From assembly GCA_000474255.1 (NCBI GenBank), contig BATO01000015.1:1-64000 (forward strand): a DNA stretch of 64,000 nt, given 5' to 3'. The notes beneath the pieces were generated by a model. It had not been told where the DNA came from. It did no database searches and saw nothing but the letters and a program-made list of their open reading frames with translations. Positions 26,866 to 37,624 of the stretch are shown here, piece after piece. Within the stretch, counting starts at the first letter, position 1, and the number at the start of each line of letters is the position of its first letter. The stretch is from Aquipseudomonas alcaligenes MRY13-0052. Its GTDB lineage: Bacteria > Pseudomonadota > Gammaproteobacteria > Pseudomonadales > Pseudomonadaceae. Both the position numbers and the translations under genes were made by a program.

Positions 26866-27895
26866 CGCCAGCGGCTGCGCACCGCTGCAGCAGGCGCCAC
26901 TGGCCTATACATCGGCGCAGGTCGTGGGGGTGAAGCTCGGCATTGCGCCCACGCAGCCGGAGACGCTGGAGGCGGTAGTCGGGGTGAAGATTCTGGATGC
27001 CGCCTACGCGCCGGTAGCGGTTTCGAATCCGGGGCTCAAGGATGCGATCGACTCAGGTGAACCCGTCAACGAGAACCTGTACGCCATCAAGGAGATCTAC
27101 GGCATTTACGGGAATCAGGTCAGCGCTGACACAGCGGCAAAACTGCTGACCGCAGATGAGTCAGCGGATATGAAGAAGTTTCTTGAGGCTCAAACAGCCT
27201 TGAGCCAGGCAAAAGACGTTACGAAGAGAGCCGAAGAAGCAAAGGCTTCAGCCGAGAAGGCGCAAGAAGCGTTCAAGAACCTCGATGCTGTTTTCACCGC
27301 CGCAAGCTGCTCGTCAATTGCCGCTAACGAGACCATAGGCAGCGGCCTTGCAAGACTCTCTCGGTGCAATGGCATAACAAAAGAGGTCAGCGAAGCTCAG
27401 GAAAACATCTTCAAAGATCTCAAAGGGCAAAAACCAGCTGACCTGGACAAGCAAGTTGATACCTCGGCCAAGAGTCTCGATGCGGCACAGAAAAGCGAGG
27501 CCGTCGCAGTCAAGATCGCTTCGGACAGCGAAGCCAAGGTCCAAGGCGCACTCGAAAAGCTCGCGAATATCCAGAAGCGTGATGCCATCTCGGTCTATGG
27601 CTCCTTCAACTCGGACTCGAAAGCCGGATCCAAAAGTGAACCGACCGATCCCAACGCCACGAAAAACTCAGGCGTCGATGTGCGGATCGGCAAGGTGTTC
27701 TCCACTGGAGTCGCAGCTCAGAACATCTCGGAAGCTCAGAAGCTGGTAGCGGGTAGTGCCGCACTCGACGTCTGCCTGCAGAACGTGCCGCGAATGACTG
27801 CAGTCCTACCGGAGGCCAGCAAGGCCGATATGACAAAAGAGCTGTTGAAACTCTGTGCAGACAAAATCATGCCCAGCGCAACGCAACAGAAATAG
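26795..27895 (+). CDS. Lipoprotein with coiled-coil region
   Basis: 366 residues. Signal peptide with lipobox SASGC (Cys about residue 28). Residues ~125-165 and ~205-250 are heptad-rich (AQTALSQAKDVTKRAEEAKA..), consistent with coiled coil. The ATG at 26795 is preceded by AGGAG at eight bases; both lie inside the upstream lipoprotein gene. The two genes overlap by 71 bases, so they are probably translated from one mRNA and may act together in the envelope. Function unknown. Confidence 0.75.
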   Translation: MYAKRQSLKSATALGSTLLVSLISASGCAPLQQAPLAYTSAQVVGVKLGIAPTQPETLEAVVGVKILDAAYAPVAVSNPGLKDAIDSGEPVNENLYAIKEIYGIYGNQVSADTAAKLLTADESADMKKFLEAQTALSQAKDVTKRAEEAKASAEKAQEAFKNLDAVFTAASCSSIAANETIGSGLARLSRCNGITKEVSEAQENIFKDLKGQKPADLDKQVDTSAKSLDAAQKSEAVAVKIASDSEAKVQGALEKLANIQKRDAISVYGSFNSDSKAGSKSEPTDPNATKNSGVDVRIGKVFSTGVAAQNISEAQKLVAGSAALDVCLQNVPRMTAVLPEASKADMTKELLKLCADKIMPSATQQK

Positions 27896-27906
27896 GCATC
27901 GCCCAC

Positions 27907-28076
27907 GTAGGTTGGCGCCGAGCACAACGAGGCCCAACGATGCAGAGCATTGCCCGGCACCAGTGTCAGACCGGGCATCGCTGGAGGATGAAAAGAGCGT
28001 CATCCACCCTACTCATCCTGCGCCTGGCGCAAGGCTCGGCCAGGCTCGTTGGGCTTCGTGCCTCAGCCCAACCTAC
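27907..28076. repeat. Pair of GTAGGTTGG-type repeats in opposite orientation
   Basis: Copies lie at 27907-27939 (forward) and 28048-28076 (inverted, CGTTGGGCTTCGTGCCTCAG..). They sit between the convergent lipoprotein and histidine kinase genes and may form a large hairpin serving as transcription end for both. Confidence 0.65.
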
Positions 28077-28097
28077 GGGAGAGGGCCTCGAAGCGCC

Positions 28098-29422
28098 TCA
28101 ATTCCACGGCAACTCCACCCGGGCGCGCAGGCCGCCTTCGGGGCGGTTGTGCAGGTGCAGTTCGCCGCCGTGTTCGCGGGCGATGGCGCGGGCGGCGGAG
28201 AGGCCGAGGCCGACGCCGCCGGATGCGGGGTTGCGCGAGGGTTCGAGGCGGTAGAAGGGTTCGAAGACCTGTTCCAGGTGCTGCTCGGGGATGCCGGGGC
28301 CCTGGTCGCTGACGTCGATGAGGATGCCGCGCGGGTCGGTGTGGAGCGCGATCGCCGGGGCCTTGGCGTATTTCAGGGCGTTCTCCAGCAGGTTGGTGAA
28401 GACGCGCTTGAGCCCCAGCGGGCGGCCCAGGTAGACGAGCTTGGTGGGGCCGCTGTAGGGAATATCGATGCCCTGGTCGCGGTAGTCGTCGATCAGGGTC
28501 TGCAGCAGCTCGGCGAGGTCGAAGGGGGTGGCGGGCTCCAGGCGTGCGTCGTCGCGGAAGAAGTCGAGGGCGGCGTTGATCATGCCCTGCATCTCGTCCA
28601 CGTCGCGGAACAGTTTGCGCTGCTGCTCGGGGTCGTCGATGAATTCGCCGCGCAGGCGCATGCGCGTGAGCGGCGCGCGCAGGTCATGGGAGATGGAGGC
28701 GAGCATCTGCGAGCGGTCGGCGACGAAGTGGCGGATCTGCGCCTGCATGGTGTTGAAGGCGAGGATGGCCTGGCGGATTTCCCGGGGGCCGAGGGGTTCG
28801 ATGGGCGGGGCGCGGAAGTCGCTGCCGAAGCGCCGCGCGGCATGGGCGAAGCTTTCCAGCGGCCGGGCCAGGCGGCGGGTGGCGACCCAGGCCACGGCCA
28901 GCGAGGCCACCAGCGCCAGGGCGGCGATGATGCCCAGGCGGATTTCCGGATCCAGGCCCCAGCTGCGGTAGCGGGCGGAGAATTCCAGCCAACTCCCATC
29001 ATGCAGCTTCACCAATAACTGGTAGGGGCGATCGGCATTGGGCGGCGGCCAGTCCTCGGGGTCATAGGCCTCCAGGTGGCGGGCCTCGCCGAACAGTTTC
29101 TCGATCAGCCCGCTATCGTCCTGGAAGCCGTCGTCAAAGCCCGGCGGCAGAGTCAACTGGTTGCGGCCGGCGACCCAGCGCACGGAGAAATTCGGCGCGC
29201 TGGCGGCCCGGGCCAGCAGCGGACGCTGGGCCTCGGGGGCGGCCTCGATGATCTGGGTGGCGAGCGCCGCCCGCTCCAGCACCCCGCTTCTCAGCAAGGA
29301 GGGCTGCGCCCAGACGCCGGCCAGCTCCACGAACAGCCAGTTGAGCAACAGCGAGGCGAGCATGGCCATGACGATGGTCAGGGCGATCCAGCGGGCGATG
29401 GTGTCGCTGCCGCGTGGCCAGT

Positions 29423-29426
<4 letters not shown>
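28098..29426 (-). CDS. Two-component sensor histidine kinase
   Basis: 442 residues. TM1 (~12-32) and TM2 (~165-185) flank a periplasmic sensor domain of ~130 residues. A HAMP domain (RRLARPLESFAHAARR) precedes the HisKA helix with His247 (ASISHDLRAPLTRM) and a HATPase domain (N-box NLLENALKYA, G-boxes VSDQGPGIP and GVGLGLS). Its ATG overlaps the upstream regulator's stop (29423-29426), so the pair is translationally coupled. It belongs to the EnvZ/RstB-like class. Signal unknown; proximity to mlaA hints at envelope sensing, which is inference. Confidence 0.92.
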
Positions 29427-30166
<740 letters not shown>

Positions 30167-30296
30167 CTAAAACCATTTGCGCCGGGCGGTCATATATTTC
30201 AATCGGGCAACAATCCTTCAACGCCGGCATCAACGGGACATCTTCCAGCAAAGCCGCCAGGCCATCCTCGCCGCCATTCATTGGGAGGTAGGCGGT

Positions 30297-31085
30297 ATGT
30301 CGGTGATGCAGAAAAGATTCGAAAACGGGATGCGTATCGGGGTGTTGTGCGGCTGCCTGTTGCCGCTGGTGGGGTGTAGCAGCCAGGTGACCACCCAGGG
30401 TGACTGCGCGGATCTGGCACCCGGTGTGAGCGACCCGGCCGAGGGGCTCAACCGCAAGGTGTTCGCCTTCAACCGGGTAGTCGACGATTACGCCCTGGCC
30501 CCCGTGGCACGGGGCTATGCGCGGTTGCCGGAGCCGGTGCGCGATGGCGTGCACAACTTCGCCGCCAACTTCGCCGAACCCAAGGTGCTGGTGAACGACC
30601 TGCTGCAGGGCAACGGCCAGCGGGCGATGAACACCCTGGGCCGCTTCACCTTCAACACCATTCTCGGCGTCGGCGGGGTGTTCGATACCGCCGGGCGCAT
30701 GGGCCTGCCGCACCACGAGGCGGACTTCGGCCAGACCTTCGGCGTCTGGGGCATCGGCAACGGCCCCACCGTCGAGTGGCCGCTGCTGGGCTCGGCCAAC
30801 AGCCGCGACAGCGTGGGCCGCGTGGCGAACTTCATGTTCTCGCCCTTCGGCAGCGGCAACAGCGACACGGTGGACGCCATCGACACCGCGCAATCGGTCG
30901 GCGACACCCTGGACCAGCGCGCCACCGCCCTGCCCCTCACCGACCAACTGGAGCAACACCCCGACTATTACGCCGCCCTGCGCGAGTACATCGCCGAGCA
31001 GCGCGCACAGTTGGTGGCCGAGGGCCGGGCGGGCCAGGTGGACAGCAGCCGCCTGTGGCTGGGCTGCAAGACGCAGGCGGAGTAA
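30297..31085 (+). CDS. mlaA: MlaA/VacJ-family outer-membrane lipoprotein
   Basis: 262 residues. Lipobox LPLVGC near residue 27. Family signatures DPAEGLNRKVFAFN, NRVVDDYALAPVARGY, LVNDLLQGN and GRFTFNTILGVGGVFD are all present. MlaA removes mislocalised phospholipids from the outer leaflet of the outer membrane and passes them to MlaC. GGGAGG lies eight bases before the ATG at 30297. A small gene follows three bases after its stop. The other mla genes are not in the window. Confidence 0.93.
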   Translation: MSVMQKRFENGMRIGVLCGCLLPLVGCSSQVTTQGDCADLAPGVSDPAEGLNRKVFAFNRVVDDYALAPVARGYARLPEPVRDGVHNFAANFAEPKVLVNDLLQGNGQRAMNTLGRFTFNTILGVGGVFDTAGRMGLPHHEADFGQTFGVWGIGNGPTVEWPLLGSANSRDSVGRVANFMFSPFGSGNSDTVDAIDTAQSVGDTLDQRATALPLTDQLEQHPDYYAALREYIAEQRAQLVAEGRAGQVDSSRLWLGCKTQAE

Positions 31086-31088
31086 CCC

Positions 31089-31334
31089 ATGAACGACCCA
31101 CGCCAGGCCCTTCTGATGCTGCGCCAGGACATCGAGCGCAACGCCGACGAACTGCAGTACCGCGAGCAGGGCCTGAGCCTGTCGGAAGACGGCCTGGCGC
31201 TGGTGCTCAGCTACTACTTCGAGAACTATCGCCCCGGCTACGACGTGCGGGTGGTGTGCAGCTACCAGGTGCCGCTGGCGGAGTTCACCCGCTGGATGAT
31301 CGACAGCGGCCGGTTACGGCTGTACCAGCCATGA
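31089..31334 (+). CDS. Small protein downstream of mlaA
   Basis: 81 residues, soluble, acidic N-terminus, ending RWMIDSGRLRLYQP. It begins three bases after the mlaA stop, so it is almost certainly co-transcribed. No family recognised. The tight spacing supports it as a real gene. Confidence 0.7.
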   Translation: MNDPRQALLMLRQDIERNADELQYREQGLSLSEDGLALVLSYYFENYRPGYDVRVVCSYQVPLAEFTRWMIDSGRLRLYQP

Positions 31335-31469
31335 GAAGGCGTTGCGGCCATTGCACTCCGGCCAACTCGGGGGGCCTTCATGCCGAACCCGCGAGCCGGT
31401 GCTTGACCGGAAGGGAAGCAGAACGACAGTCTGCAAACTCTTCTCATTCAAAGACTGGTAGGAATTCAC

Positions 31470-32426
31470 ATGTCCCGGCTCCCCGCCCCGCTGGATCGCT
31501 TGCCCTTCCCCGTCATCGGCTCGCCGCTGTTCATCATCAGCAACCCGAAACTCGTGATCGAACAGTGCAAGGCCGGCGTGGTCGGCTCCATGCCGGCGCT
31601 CAACGCGCGCCCCGCCTCGCTGCTGGAAGACTGGCTGGCGGAGATCACCGAGACGCTCGACGCCTACAACCGCGCGAACCCCGACAACCCGGCGGCGCCC
31701 TTCTCGATCAACCAGATCGTGCACAAGAGCAACGACCGCCTCGAGCACGACATGGAGCTGTGCGTTAAGTACAAGGTGCCCATCGTCATCACCTCCCTGG
31801 GCGCCCGCGAAGACATCTACGCCGCCGCCCACTCCTATGGCGGCGTGGTGCTGCACGACGTGATCAACAACGCCTTCGCCCACAAGGCGGTGGACAAGGG
31901 CGCCGACGGCCTGATCGCCGTGGCCACCGGCGCCGGCGGCCATGCCGGGGTGAAGAGCCCGTTCGCGCTGATCCAGGAAATCCGCCAGTGGTTCGACGGC
32001 CCCCTGGCCCTCTCCGGTTCCATCGCCACCGGCGGCGCCATCCTCGCCGCCCAGGCCATGGGTGCCGACTTCGCCTACATCGGCTCGGCCTTCATCGCCT
32101 GCGAGGAAGCCAACGCCAGCGAGAACTACAAGCGCGCCATCGTCGAGTGCTCGTCCGATGACATCGTCTACAGCAACCTCTTCACCGGGGTGCACGGCAA
32201 CTACCTCAAGCCCTCGATAGTGGCCGCCGGGCTGGACCCGGACAACCTCGCCGAAAGCGACCCGAGCAAGATGAATTTCGGCGGCGGCGATGCCAAGGCC
32301 TGGAAGGACATCTGGGGCTGCGGCCAGGGCATCGCCCCGATCGGCAAGGTGCAGAAGGCCGGGGAATACATCGCCCAGCTCAAGCGCGAATACGCCGAAG
32401 CCAAGGCGCGTCTGGCGTCGGTCTGA
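31470..32426 (+). CDS. Nitronate monooxygenase-like FMN oxidoreductase
   Basis: 318 residues with a TIM-barrel pattern of the NMO/2-nitropropane dioxygenase family: PVIGSPLFIISNP at the start, GAGGHAG for flavin-phosphate binding, and SGSIATGGAILAAQAMGADFAYIGSAF near the C-terminal half. Such enzymes oxidise alkyl nitronates, or act as NAD(P)H:quinone reductases or enoyl reductases; the substrate cannot be decided here. AGGA precedes the ATG by seven bases. It stands alone, bounded downstream by REP-like palindromes. Confidence 0.88.
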   Translation: MSRLPAPLDRLPFPVIGSPLFIISNPKLVIEQCKAGVVGSMPALNARPASLLEDWLAEITETLDAYNRANPDNPAAPFSINQIVHKSNDRLEHDMELCVKYKVPIVITSLGAREDIYAAAHSYGGVVLHDVINNAFAHKAVDKGADGLIAVATGAGGHAGVKSPFALIQEIRQWFDGPLALSGSIATGGAILAAQAMGADFAYIGSAFIACEEANASENYKRAIVECSSDDIVYSNLFTGVHGNYLKPSIVAAGLDPDNLAESDPSKMNFGGGDAKAWKDIWGCGQGIAPIGKVQKAGEYIAQLKREYAEAKARLASV

Positions 32427-32442
32427 TCCCCACCCGCTCCCC

Positions 32443-32558
32443 GTAGCCCGGACTTCAGTCCGGGGCAGTCCCCCGCGCTGAAGCACGGGCTACGTTCCTA
32501 TCGAAGCGCCGGTACAGGGTTCAGCCCCGCGCGTTGGGCCTCGTGCCTAGATCCAACC
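32443..32558. repeat. REP-like palindromes after the NMO gene
   Basis: GTAGCCCGGACTTCAGTCCGGG at 32443-32464, an inverted partner CCCGCGCTGAAGCACGGGCTAC at 32472-32493, and a CGTTGGGCCTCGTG copy of the other family at 32532-32558. They lie between convergent genes, and the hairpins may terminate transcription from both sides. Confidence 0.65.
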
Positions 32559-32631
32559 GACTCCTCTCTCCCTTCAGCCCCTCCGCCAGAGCGCAGAGAC
32601 AACCGGTACCTCATCGCTGCGCCGGCGCAAT

Positions 32632-33828
32632 CTAGCCGAAGGTTTGCATGTACGGCCCAGCACTCAGGCGGATTGCGGCAGCCACGTTCGGCGCTCGCTC
32701 GCACAGCTCGGTCGAGCGGCCCAGCACACGTTCCAACGCTTCCAGTTGCCCACGAATGACCTCTTCCGGCCGAGCTACGTCGCACGCACCGGCGAACTCG
32801 AACAACCCCTGTCTGGAGGCGAACAGGGACTTGTTACCGACCAGATCCAGCGCCAATACATCCTCTGGAATGTAGGCCGTGGTGTTGACGATGTCGTAGG
32901 CAGGCGCCAGCCGTGCATCACGCTGCGTAGGTTCGGAATACAGCAGCCCGAAGTTCTTGAGGTGGGCATCACCATTTCCGACGATGCAGCTCAAGCTGAC
33001 CATCGCGAACAACTGCGCCAGCGAACCCTGCACCTGCTCCGGCGAGCAGAACAGACGGATGGCCTTGGCGATGGCCGAGTAGCTCTTGCTGTACTTCTGC
33101 TCCGCAGCCAGGCCCATCAACGCAGCCATGTCCTCGAAACCGATGGGCTCCAGTTGCTCGTCCCGATCGAAACGGCGCATGACGAACAGCCGGGTGTTAT
33201 CGGACAGGTAGAACTCCGGCACCGCAATCCCCGCCTCCCTGGCCACGGACATGCAAAGGAACTCGTTGATTGCCAGCCCAGGAAACTCGTCACGACCGCT
33301 CTTGATGATCAGTTCGGAGGTTTTCGACGTGAACCGCTGTGAAGCAGCGTCCGACTGCTCTGGAACCAGCACCTTCGGCTGCACGCCCGAGATCCCGGCG
33401 CGCAAAATGTAACGGTCCACCAGGCTGGCAAAAATATCCTCCGTACCATCCCAAGCCAGGATTTCCTCCAGCCTTTCGCCCGGGAACTGCTGTCGCCGCA
33501 AGAGCGCATCGACCTCATCCGAGCTGACGGCTACCCGCCCGATAGGTGAGCTGCTGCCAGAAAGCGCCAGCAGCAACATGGGATCGACACGCACCATCTT
33601 GGCCAGGCGATTGCGCAATTGCTCCAGGACATAGCCTTCCGGCAGGTTCATCTGGAAGATCGGGTGCAGTTCTCGGTGGCGGTATTCATCCACACGCACA
33701 GGCATGAGCAGGCTGATCGACGCCTGCGCCCTGGCCTCTTCGTGGTAGCGAAACAGATAGTCCCCGTTGGAGCTGAGAACCCTTCCGCTCTCGCCCTCTG
33801 GCGTTGCCACCCGCAGCACGGCCGTCAT
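32632..33828 (-). CDS. hipA: HipA-family kinase toxin
   Basis: 398 residues. The N-terminal HipA_N domain is followed by the kinase-like core: Gly-loop ISGVQPKVLV, FPGLAINEFLCMSVAREAGI, VMRRFDR, the catalytic loop GNGDAHLKNFGLLY (Asp as base) and metal-binding APAYDIV. HipA proteins phosphorylate targets such as glutamyl-tRNA synthetase and induce growth arrest. Its start overlaps the stop of the small XRE gene upstream (TGATG), the usual antitoxin-toxin order. All catalytic motifs are intact. Confidence 0.92.
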   Translation of the reverse strand: MTAVLRVATPEGESGRVLSSNGDYLFRYHEEARAQASISLLMPVRVDEYRHRELHPIFQMNLPEGYVLEQLRNRLAKMVRVDPMLLLALSGSSSPIGRVAVSSDEVDALLRRQQFPGERLEEILAWDGTEDIFASLVDRYILRAGISGVQPKVLVPEQSDAASQRFTSKTSELIIKSGRDEFPGLAINEFLCMSVAREAGIAVPEFYLSDNTRLFVMRRFDRDEQLEPIGFEDMAALMGLAAEQKYSKSYSAIAKAIRLFCSPEQVQGSLAQLFAMVSLSCIVGNGDAHLKNFGLLYSEPTQRDARLAPAYDIVNTTAYIPEDVLALDLVGNKSLFASRQGLFEFAGACDVARPEEVIRGQLEALERVLGRSTELCERAPNVAAAIRLSAGPYMQTFG

Positions 33829-34088
33829 CAGTCGAACACTCCGTGGATCTCGTCCAGCGTCGGCATGGCCGCAGGTACCAGCGCGAACTCACAGTCCATG
33901 GCTCCCAGCGCTCGCGCATAGGCCACCATGCCAACCGACAAGTCGCCTCTCTCGATAGCGATGACCTTCTGCCGGGTGATGCCTGCCAGCCCAGCCAGCC
34001 TGGCCTGGGTGAGCCCGCGATTCAGGCGGCACTGCCGGATCTTCTCGCCCAGGCGTGCCGTGATAATGGAATGATCCATGTTCTGCAT
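33828..34088 (-). CDS. hipB: HipB-like XRE antitoxin
   Basis: About 86 residues with a helix-turn-helix, LNRGLTQARLAGLAGITRQKVIAIERG, over most of its length and a short acidic tail. It would bind HipA and repress the operon. ATG codons at 34088 and 34079 are both possible; 34088 is chosen. It overlaps hipA by two bases. A palindromic operator lies at the start. Confidence 0.88.
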   Translation of the reverse strand: MQNMDHSIITARLGEKIRQCRLNRGLTQARLAGLAGITRQKVIAIERGDLSVGMVAYARALGAMDCEFALVPAAMPTLDEIHGVFD

Positions 34089-34117
34089 ACGTAACAACCA
34101 ATACTGAATGTAACGTA
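34088..34117 (-). promoter_or_regulatory. HipB operator palindrome
   Basis: TACGTAACA and TGTAACGTA form nearly perfect 9-base arms (8 of 9 pairs) separated by 12 bases, directly at and upstream of the hipB start in AT-rich sequence. HipB proteins autorepress by binding such palindromes, so this is the probable operator and overlaps the promoter. Confidence 0.72.
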
Positions 34118-34274
34118 TACCTAACTTATAGAAAGATCAAAGCGAACCAACACCGCCCAATCAAGCACCGACAAAGGCGTCATTCAGGCGACCCAACTGC
34201 TGCCGTCAGACTGAGCGCTGCTCGTGCTGCCCCGACATCCTCAGGGCTACCCCGCTGCGACGCTCAGCCTCACG

Positions 34275-34304
34275 CGTTGGGCCTCTTGCGTCGGCCCAAC
34301 CTAC
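34275..34304. repeat. GTTGGG-type dispersed palindrome
   Basis: CGTTGGGCCTCTTGCGTCGGCCCAACCTACG, a self-complementary copy of the GTAGGTTGG family. It lies between the 3' end of the PhyH gene and the hip operon, beyond the hip operator. The rest of the 34118-34318 gap shows nothing further. Confidence 0.6.
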
Positions 34305-34318
34305 GCCCCTCCCCCCCT

Positions 34319-35146
34319 TCATTCCCTCGGCCAGACCTGCGGGAACAACCGGTGCTCCATCGGTGCACCGGCGGGCAGTTCGTCCGCCAGGCCGGGGAAT
34401 TCCGGGGAGGTTTTCCAGGGCCGGGGCGCGTGGACCATGTCGTCACCGAGAAAGCGCAGGGAGTAGGCGCGGCGCCGGCGCTCACCGCCTACGCCGCCGG
34501 AGGCGTGGAGGGTGAGCATGTGGAAGAACACCGCGTCGCCCGGCTCCAGCGCCCAGCCGAGGATGGGCCAGCGGGCGCGGTCCGCCTCGATATCGGGCAG
34601 GTCGGCCAGGGTGCCTTCGGGGAACCAGCGGGCCTGGTTGTCGAGGAAGGTGCGTGGCATGAGCCAGGGCCCCAGGTGGGAGCCGGCGACGAACTCCAGG
34701 GTGGCGTCCCGGGCCACCGGGTCGACGGGCATCCACATGCTGCAGTTCTGCCGGCCCTCGACGTTGTAGTAGGGCTGGTCCTGGTGCCAGGGGGTGCGCT
34801 GCCGGGTGTTGGGTTCCTTGACCAGCAGGTGGTCGTGGTAGAGACGCGCGCTGCCGCCGCCCATGAGCTGCGCGGCCACGGAGCCGACACGGCTTTCGAA
34901 GATGAAGCGGCGGTACTCGTCGAATTCCCGCCAGTTGCAGAAGTCCTCGAAGAACCAGCCGGGGTCGTCCTCGCGGCTGGCGACCTTGGCGCGCTCGCTG
35001 GGGCTGGCGAGGTTGCGCTCGATGCCCAGCTGCAGCAGCTCCACTTCCTCCGGGGTGAACAGCTGGCGCACGCAGATGGCGCCGTCGCGGTGGAAGTCGT
35101 CGATCAGCGTGCGGGGCAGTTCGAACTCATAGGGATGCGAGGTCAT
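34319..35146 (-). CDS. PhyH-family Fe(II)/2-oxoglutarate dioxygenase
   Basis: 275 residues. The iron-binding triad is visible as WHQDQPYY (His, Asp) and LTLHASGG (distal His), with Arg residues further on ([13 protein letters not shown]) for 2-oxoglutarate. It would hydroxylate a small substrate using O2 and 2-oxoglutarate. Its start overlaps the APC permease stop by four bases, making it the last gene of the carnitine-type operon. A role in trimming a carnitine- or betaine-related compound is inference. Confidence 0.85.
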   Translation of the reverse strand: MTSHPYEFELPRTLIDDFHRDGAICVRQLFTPEEVELLQLGIERNLASPSERAKVASREDDPGWFFEDFCNWREFDEYRRFIFESRVGSVAAQLMGGGSARLYHDHLLVKEPNTRQRTPWHQDQPYYNVEGRQNCSMWMPVDPVARDATLEFVAGSHLGPWLMPRTFLDNQARWFPEGTLADLPDIEADRARWPILGWALEPGDAVFFHMLTLHASGGVGGERRRRAYSLRFLGDDMVHAPRPWKTSPEFPGLADELPAGAPMEHRLFPQVWPRE

Positions 35147-36558
35147 GCGGGCTCTCCTTGGCGGTGCGGCGGTGCCGGCGTGGCGGGTGCAGGCCGGGCG
35201 TCGTCACCCGGCCTGCCCCAGAGACGGTAGGCGATGCTGAGCAGCACCAGCCAGGCGGCACCGATGTACAGGGCGGTGCGGGTATCGGGGAACAACGCCA
35301 GCACCACGAAAATGAACAGCATGAAGGCGATGGTGAGGTACTGCCCCCAGGGCCAGAACGGCACCGGGAAGCCGAGGGCGGCTACCTCCTCCCGCCCCAG
35401 GCCACGGCGCATGGCGACCTGGGAGAGCAGGATCATCAACCAGACCCAGACCACGGAAAAGGTCACCAGGGAGGCGAACAGCAGGAACAGTTCGTTGGGC
35501 AGCAGGTAGTTGAGCAGCACGCCCAGCAACAGCGCGAGGGTCATCATCAGCACCGTCATCCAGGGCACGCCGGCGGCCGAGAGCTTGCCGAAAGAGGCCG
35601 GCGCCTGGCCGTTGCCGGCCATGCCATAGAGCATGCGCCCGGTGCTGAAGATGTCGCTGTTGATGGCGGAGATGGCCGCCGAGATCACCACCAGGTTGAG
35701 GATGCTGGCGGCCGAGTCGATGCCCAGCCCGCTGAAGATCTGCACGAAGGGGCTGCCCTCGCTGCCGATGCGCGACCAGGGCCAGATGGCCATGAGCACC
35801 AGCAGGGTGAGCACGTAGAACAGCAGGATGCGCAGTGGCACCGTGTTGATGGCCTTGGGGATCATCCGCTGCGGGTTCTGAGCCTCGCCGGCGGTGAGGC
35901 CGATCACCTCGATGCCGCCGAAGGCGAAGATGACGATGGTGAAGGACGCCACCATCCCCTCCAGCCCATTGGGGAAGAAGCCGCCATGGGCCCAGAGGTT
36001 GGCGAAGCCCACCACGCTTTCGGCGCCGCCCAGCGGGATGCCGGCGACCAGCACCGCCAGCCCGGCGAGGATCATCGCCACGATGGCCACCACCTTGAGC
36101 AGCGAGAGCCAGAACTCCAGTTCGCCGAACACCCGCACGCTGCACAGGTTGATGGCAGCGATGACCAGGACGATGCCCAGCACCCAGAGCCAGCGCGGCG
36201 TCTCCGGAAACCACAGGCCCATGTAGATGCCGAAGGCGGTCACGTCGGCGAGGCACACCATCAACATCGAGAAGGCGTAGGTCCAGCCGGTGAGAAAGCC
36301 CCAATAGCGCCCCAGGTAGCGGCTGGCGTAGTGGCCGAAGGAGCCGGCCACCGGCGTGCGCACCGCCATCTCGCCCAGGGCGCGCATCATCAGGTACACC
36401 GCCGCGCCGGCGATGAGGTAGGCCAGCAGCACCGAGGGCCCTGCGCGCTGGATGGCCGCCGCCGAGCCGTAGAACAGCCCGGTGCCGATGGCAGAACCCA
36501 GGGCCATGAAGCGGATATGCCGGGCGTTGAGCCCCCGGCGCAAGGTAGCTAGTTCCAT
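35143..36558 (-). CDS. APC-superfamily amino-acid/amine permease
   Basis: 471 residues, 12 predicted transmembrane helices. The N-terminus ([24 protein letters not shown]) is the amino acid transporter signature of the AAT/GABA-permease group, and [16 protein letters not shown] matches the conserved mid-protein motif. It would import a cationic or zwitterionic amine or amino acid. It lies 37 bases after cntB and overlaps the PhyH gene. Substrate not determined. Confidence 0.9.
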   Translation of the reverse strand: MELATLRRGLNARHIRFMALGSAIGTGLFYGSAAAIQRAGPSVLLAYLIAGAAVYLMMRALGEMAVRTPVAGSFGHYASRYLGRYWGFLTGWTYAFSMLMVCLADVTAFGIYMGLWFPETPRWLWVLGIVLVIAAINLCSVRVFGELEFWLSLLKVVAIVAMILAGLAVLVAGIPLGGAESVVGFANLWAHGGFFPNGLEGMVASFTIVIFAFGGIEVIGLTAGEAQNPQRMIPKAINTVPLRILLFYVLTLLVLMAIWPWSRIGSEGSPFVQIFSGLGIDSAASILNLVVISAAISAINSDIFSTGRMLYGMAGNGQAPASFGKLSAAGVPWMTVLMMTLALLLGVLLNYLLPNELFLLFASLVTFSVVWVWLMILLSQVAMRRGLGREEVAALGFPVPFWPWGQYLTIAFMLFIFVVLALFPDTRTALYIGAAWLVLLSIAYRLWGRPGDDARPAPATPAPPHRQGEPA

Positions 36559-36595
36559 TGCGTCGTCTCTCTTGTTGTTATCGCCAGAAGCGGCG

Positions 36596-37567
36596 TTAAA
36601 GATCCAGCACCAGGCGCTCGCCCAGGGCCCGTGAGACGCACAGCATCAGTGTGCGCTGGGCGGCTTTTTCGTCGTCGCTGAGGTACTGGTCGAGGTGCAG
36701 GGCCTCACCTTCGAGGATGCGGGTTTCGCAACTGCCGCAGATGCCGGCGCGGCAGAGGCTTTCCACCGGGGCGGCGCGGGCTCGCTGGATGGTGGTAAGG
36801 ATGCTGGTGCCCGCCTCCACGTGCAGCTCGCGGCCCGACTTGGCCAGCACCAGGGTGAAGGCATGGCCGACTTGAGGGGCTGCGCTGAAGCGCTCCCAGT
36901 GCAGGCGTGCCTCGGCGATGCCGGCGGCACGGACGGTGGCCAGGGTGGCATCGATCAGTGCCGGCGAGCCGCAGACGTAAAGGTGGTCGCGCGCCTGCAA
37001 CTGCGCCACCAGCGCGGGCAGGTCCAGGCGCTTGCCTTCGTGGCTGGGGTAGAGGTGCACGCGCCCGCCGTGGCGGGCCTCGGCCAGCTCGTCGAGAAAG
37101 GCACCGCGTTCGGTATTGCGGAAGGCGTAGTGCAGCTCGTAGTCGGCGCCCCGGGCGTGCAGTTCGTGCAGGTGGGCGAGAAAGGGGGTGATGCCGATGC
37201 CGCCGGCGATCAACAGGTGCCTGTCCGCTTCCGCGTGCAGGGCGAACAGGTTGTTGGGCGGGCTGATCCACAACCGGCTGCCAACCTGCACCCGCTGGTG
37301 CATGAAGGCCGAGCCGCCGTTGCCCTGCACTTCCAGCTGCACGCCGATGCGGTAGTGCCGGTGCTCGGCCGGGGCACCCAACAGGGAATAGGCATTGCTG
37401 TAGCGCTGCCCCGCCTCGCCTTCCATGTGCACGTTGATGTGGCTGCCGCCAGTGAAGGCCGGCAGCGGCCTGCCATCTTCACGGGCGAGGGTGAAGCGCT
37501 TCACCAACGGGGTGATGCTGGTGATATCGGTCACCCGCACGTCCATCCGCTCCAGATCCTGAGTCAT
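36596..37567 (-). CDS. cntB: Carnitine monooxygenase reductase subunit
   Basis: 323 residues of the PDR/VanB type: FMN/FAD domain (~8-105), NAD-binding domain ([21 protein letters not shown]), and a C-terminal plant-type [2Fe-2S] domain with [12 protein letters not shown] and a fourth Cys in LMLCVSRAL. It passes electrons from NAD(P)H to a Rieske oxygenase. The oxygenase gene is immediately upstream on the same strand, 57 bases away. GGAGGTGG precedes the ATG. The assignment as CntB follows from the CntA neighbour. Confidence 0.87.
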   Translation of the reverse strand: MTQDLERMDVRVTDITSITPLVKRFTLAREDGRPLPAFTGGSHINVHMEGEAGQRYSNAYSLLGAPAEHRHYRIGVQLEVQGNGGSAFMHQRVQVGSRLWISPPNNLFALHAEADRHLLIAGGIGITPFLAHLHELHARGADYELHYAFRNTERGAFLDELAEARHGGRVHLYPSHEGKRLDLPALVAQLQARDHLYVCGSPALIDATLATVRAAGIAEARLHWERFSAAPQVGHAFTLVLAKSGRELHVEAGTSILTTIQRARAAPVESLCRAGICGSCETRILEGEALHLDQYLSDDEKAAQRTLMLCVSRALGERLVLDL

Positions 37568-37624
37568 CTGCCACCTCCTGCCAGTAGAGGCGGCGCCGCC
37601 ACACCGGGCCGGCGCCGCACGCCA

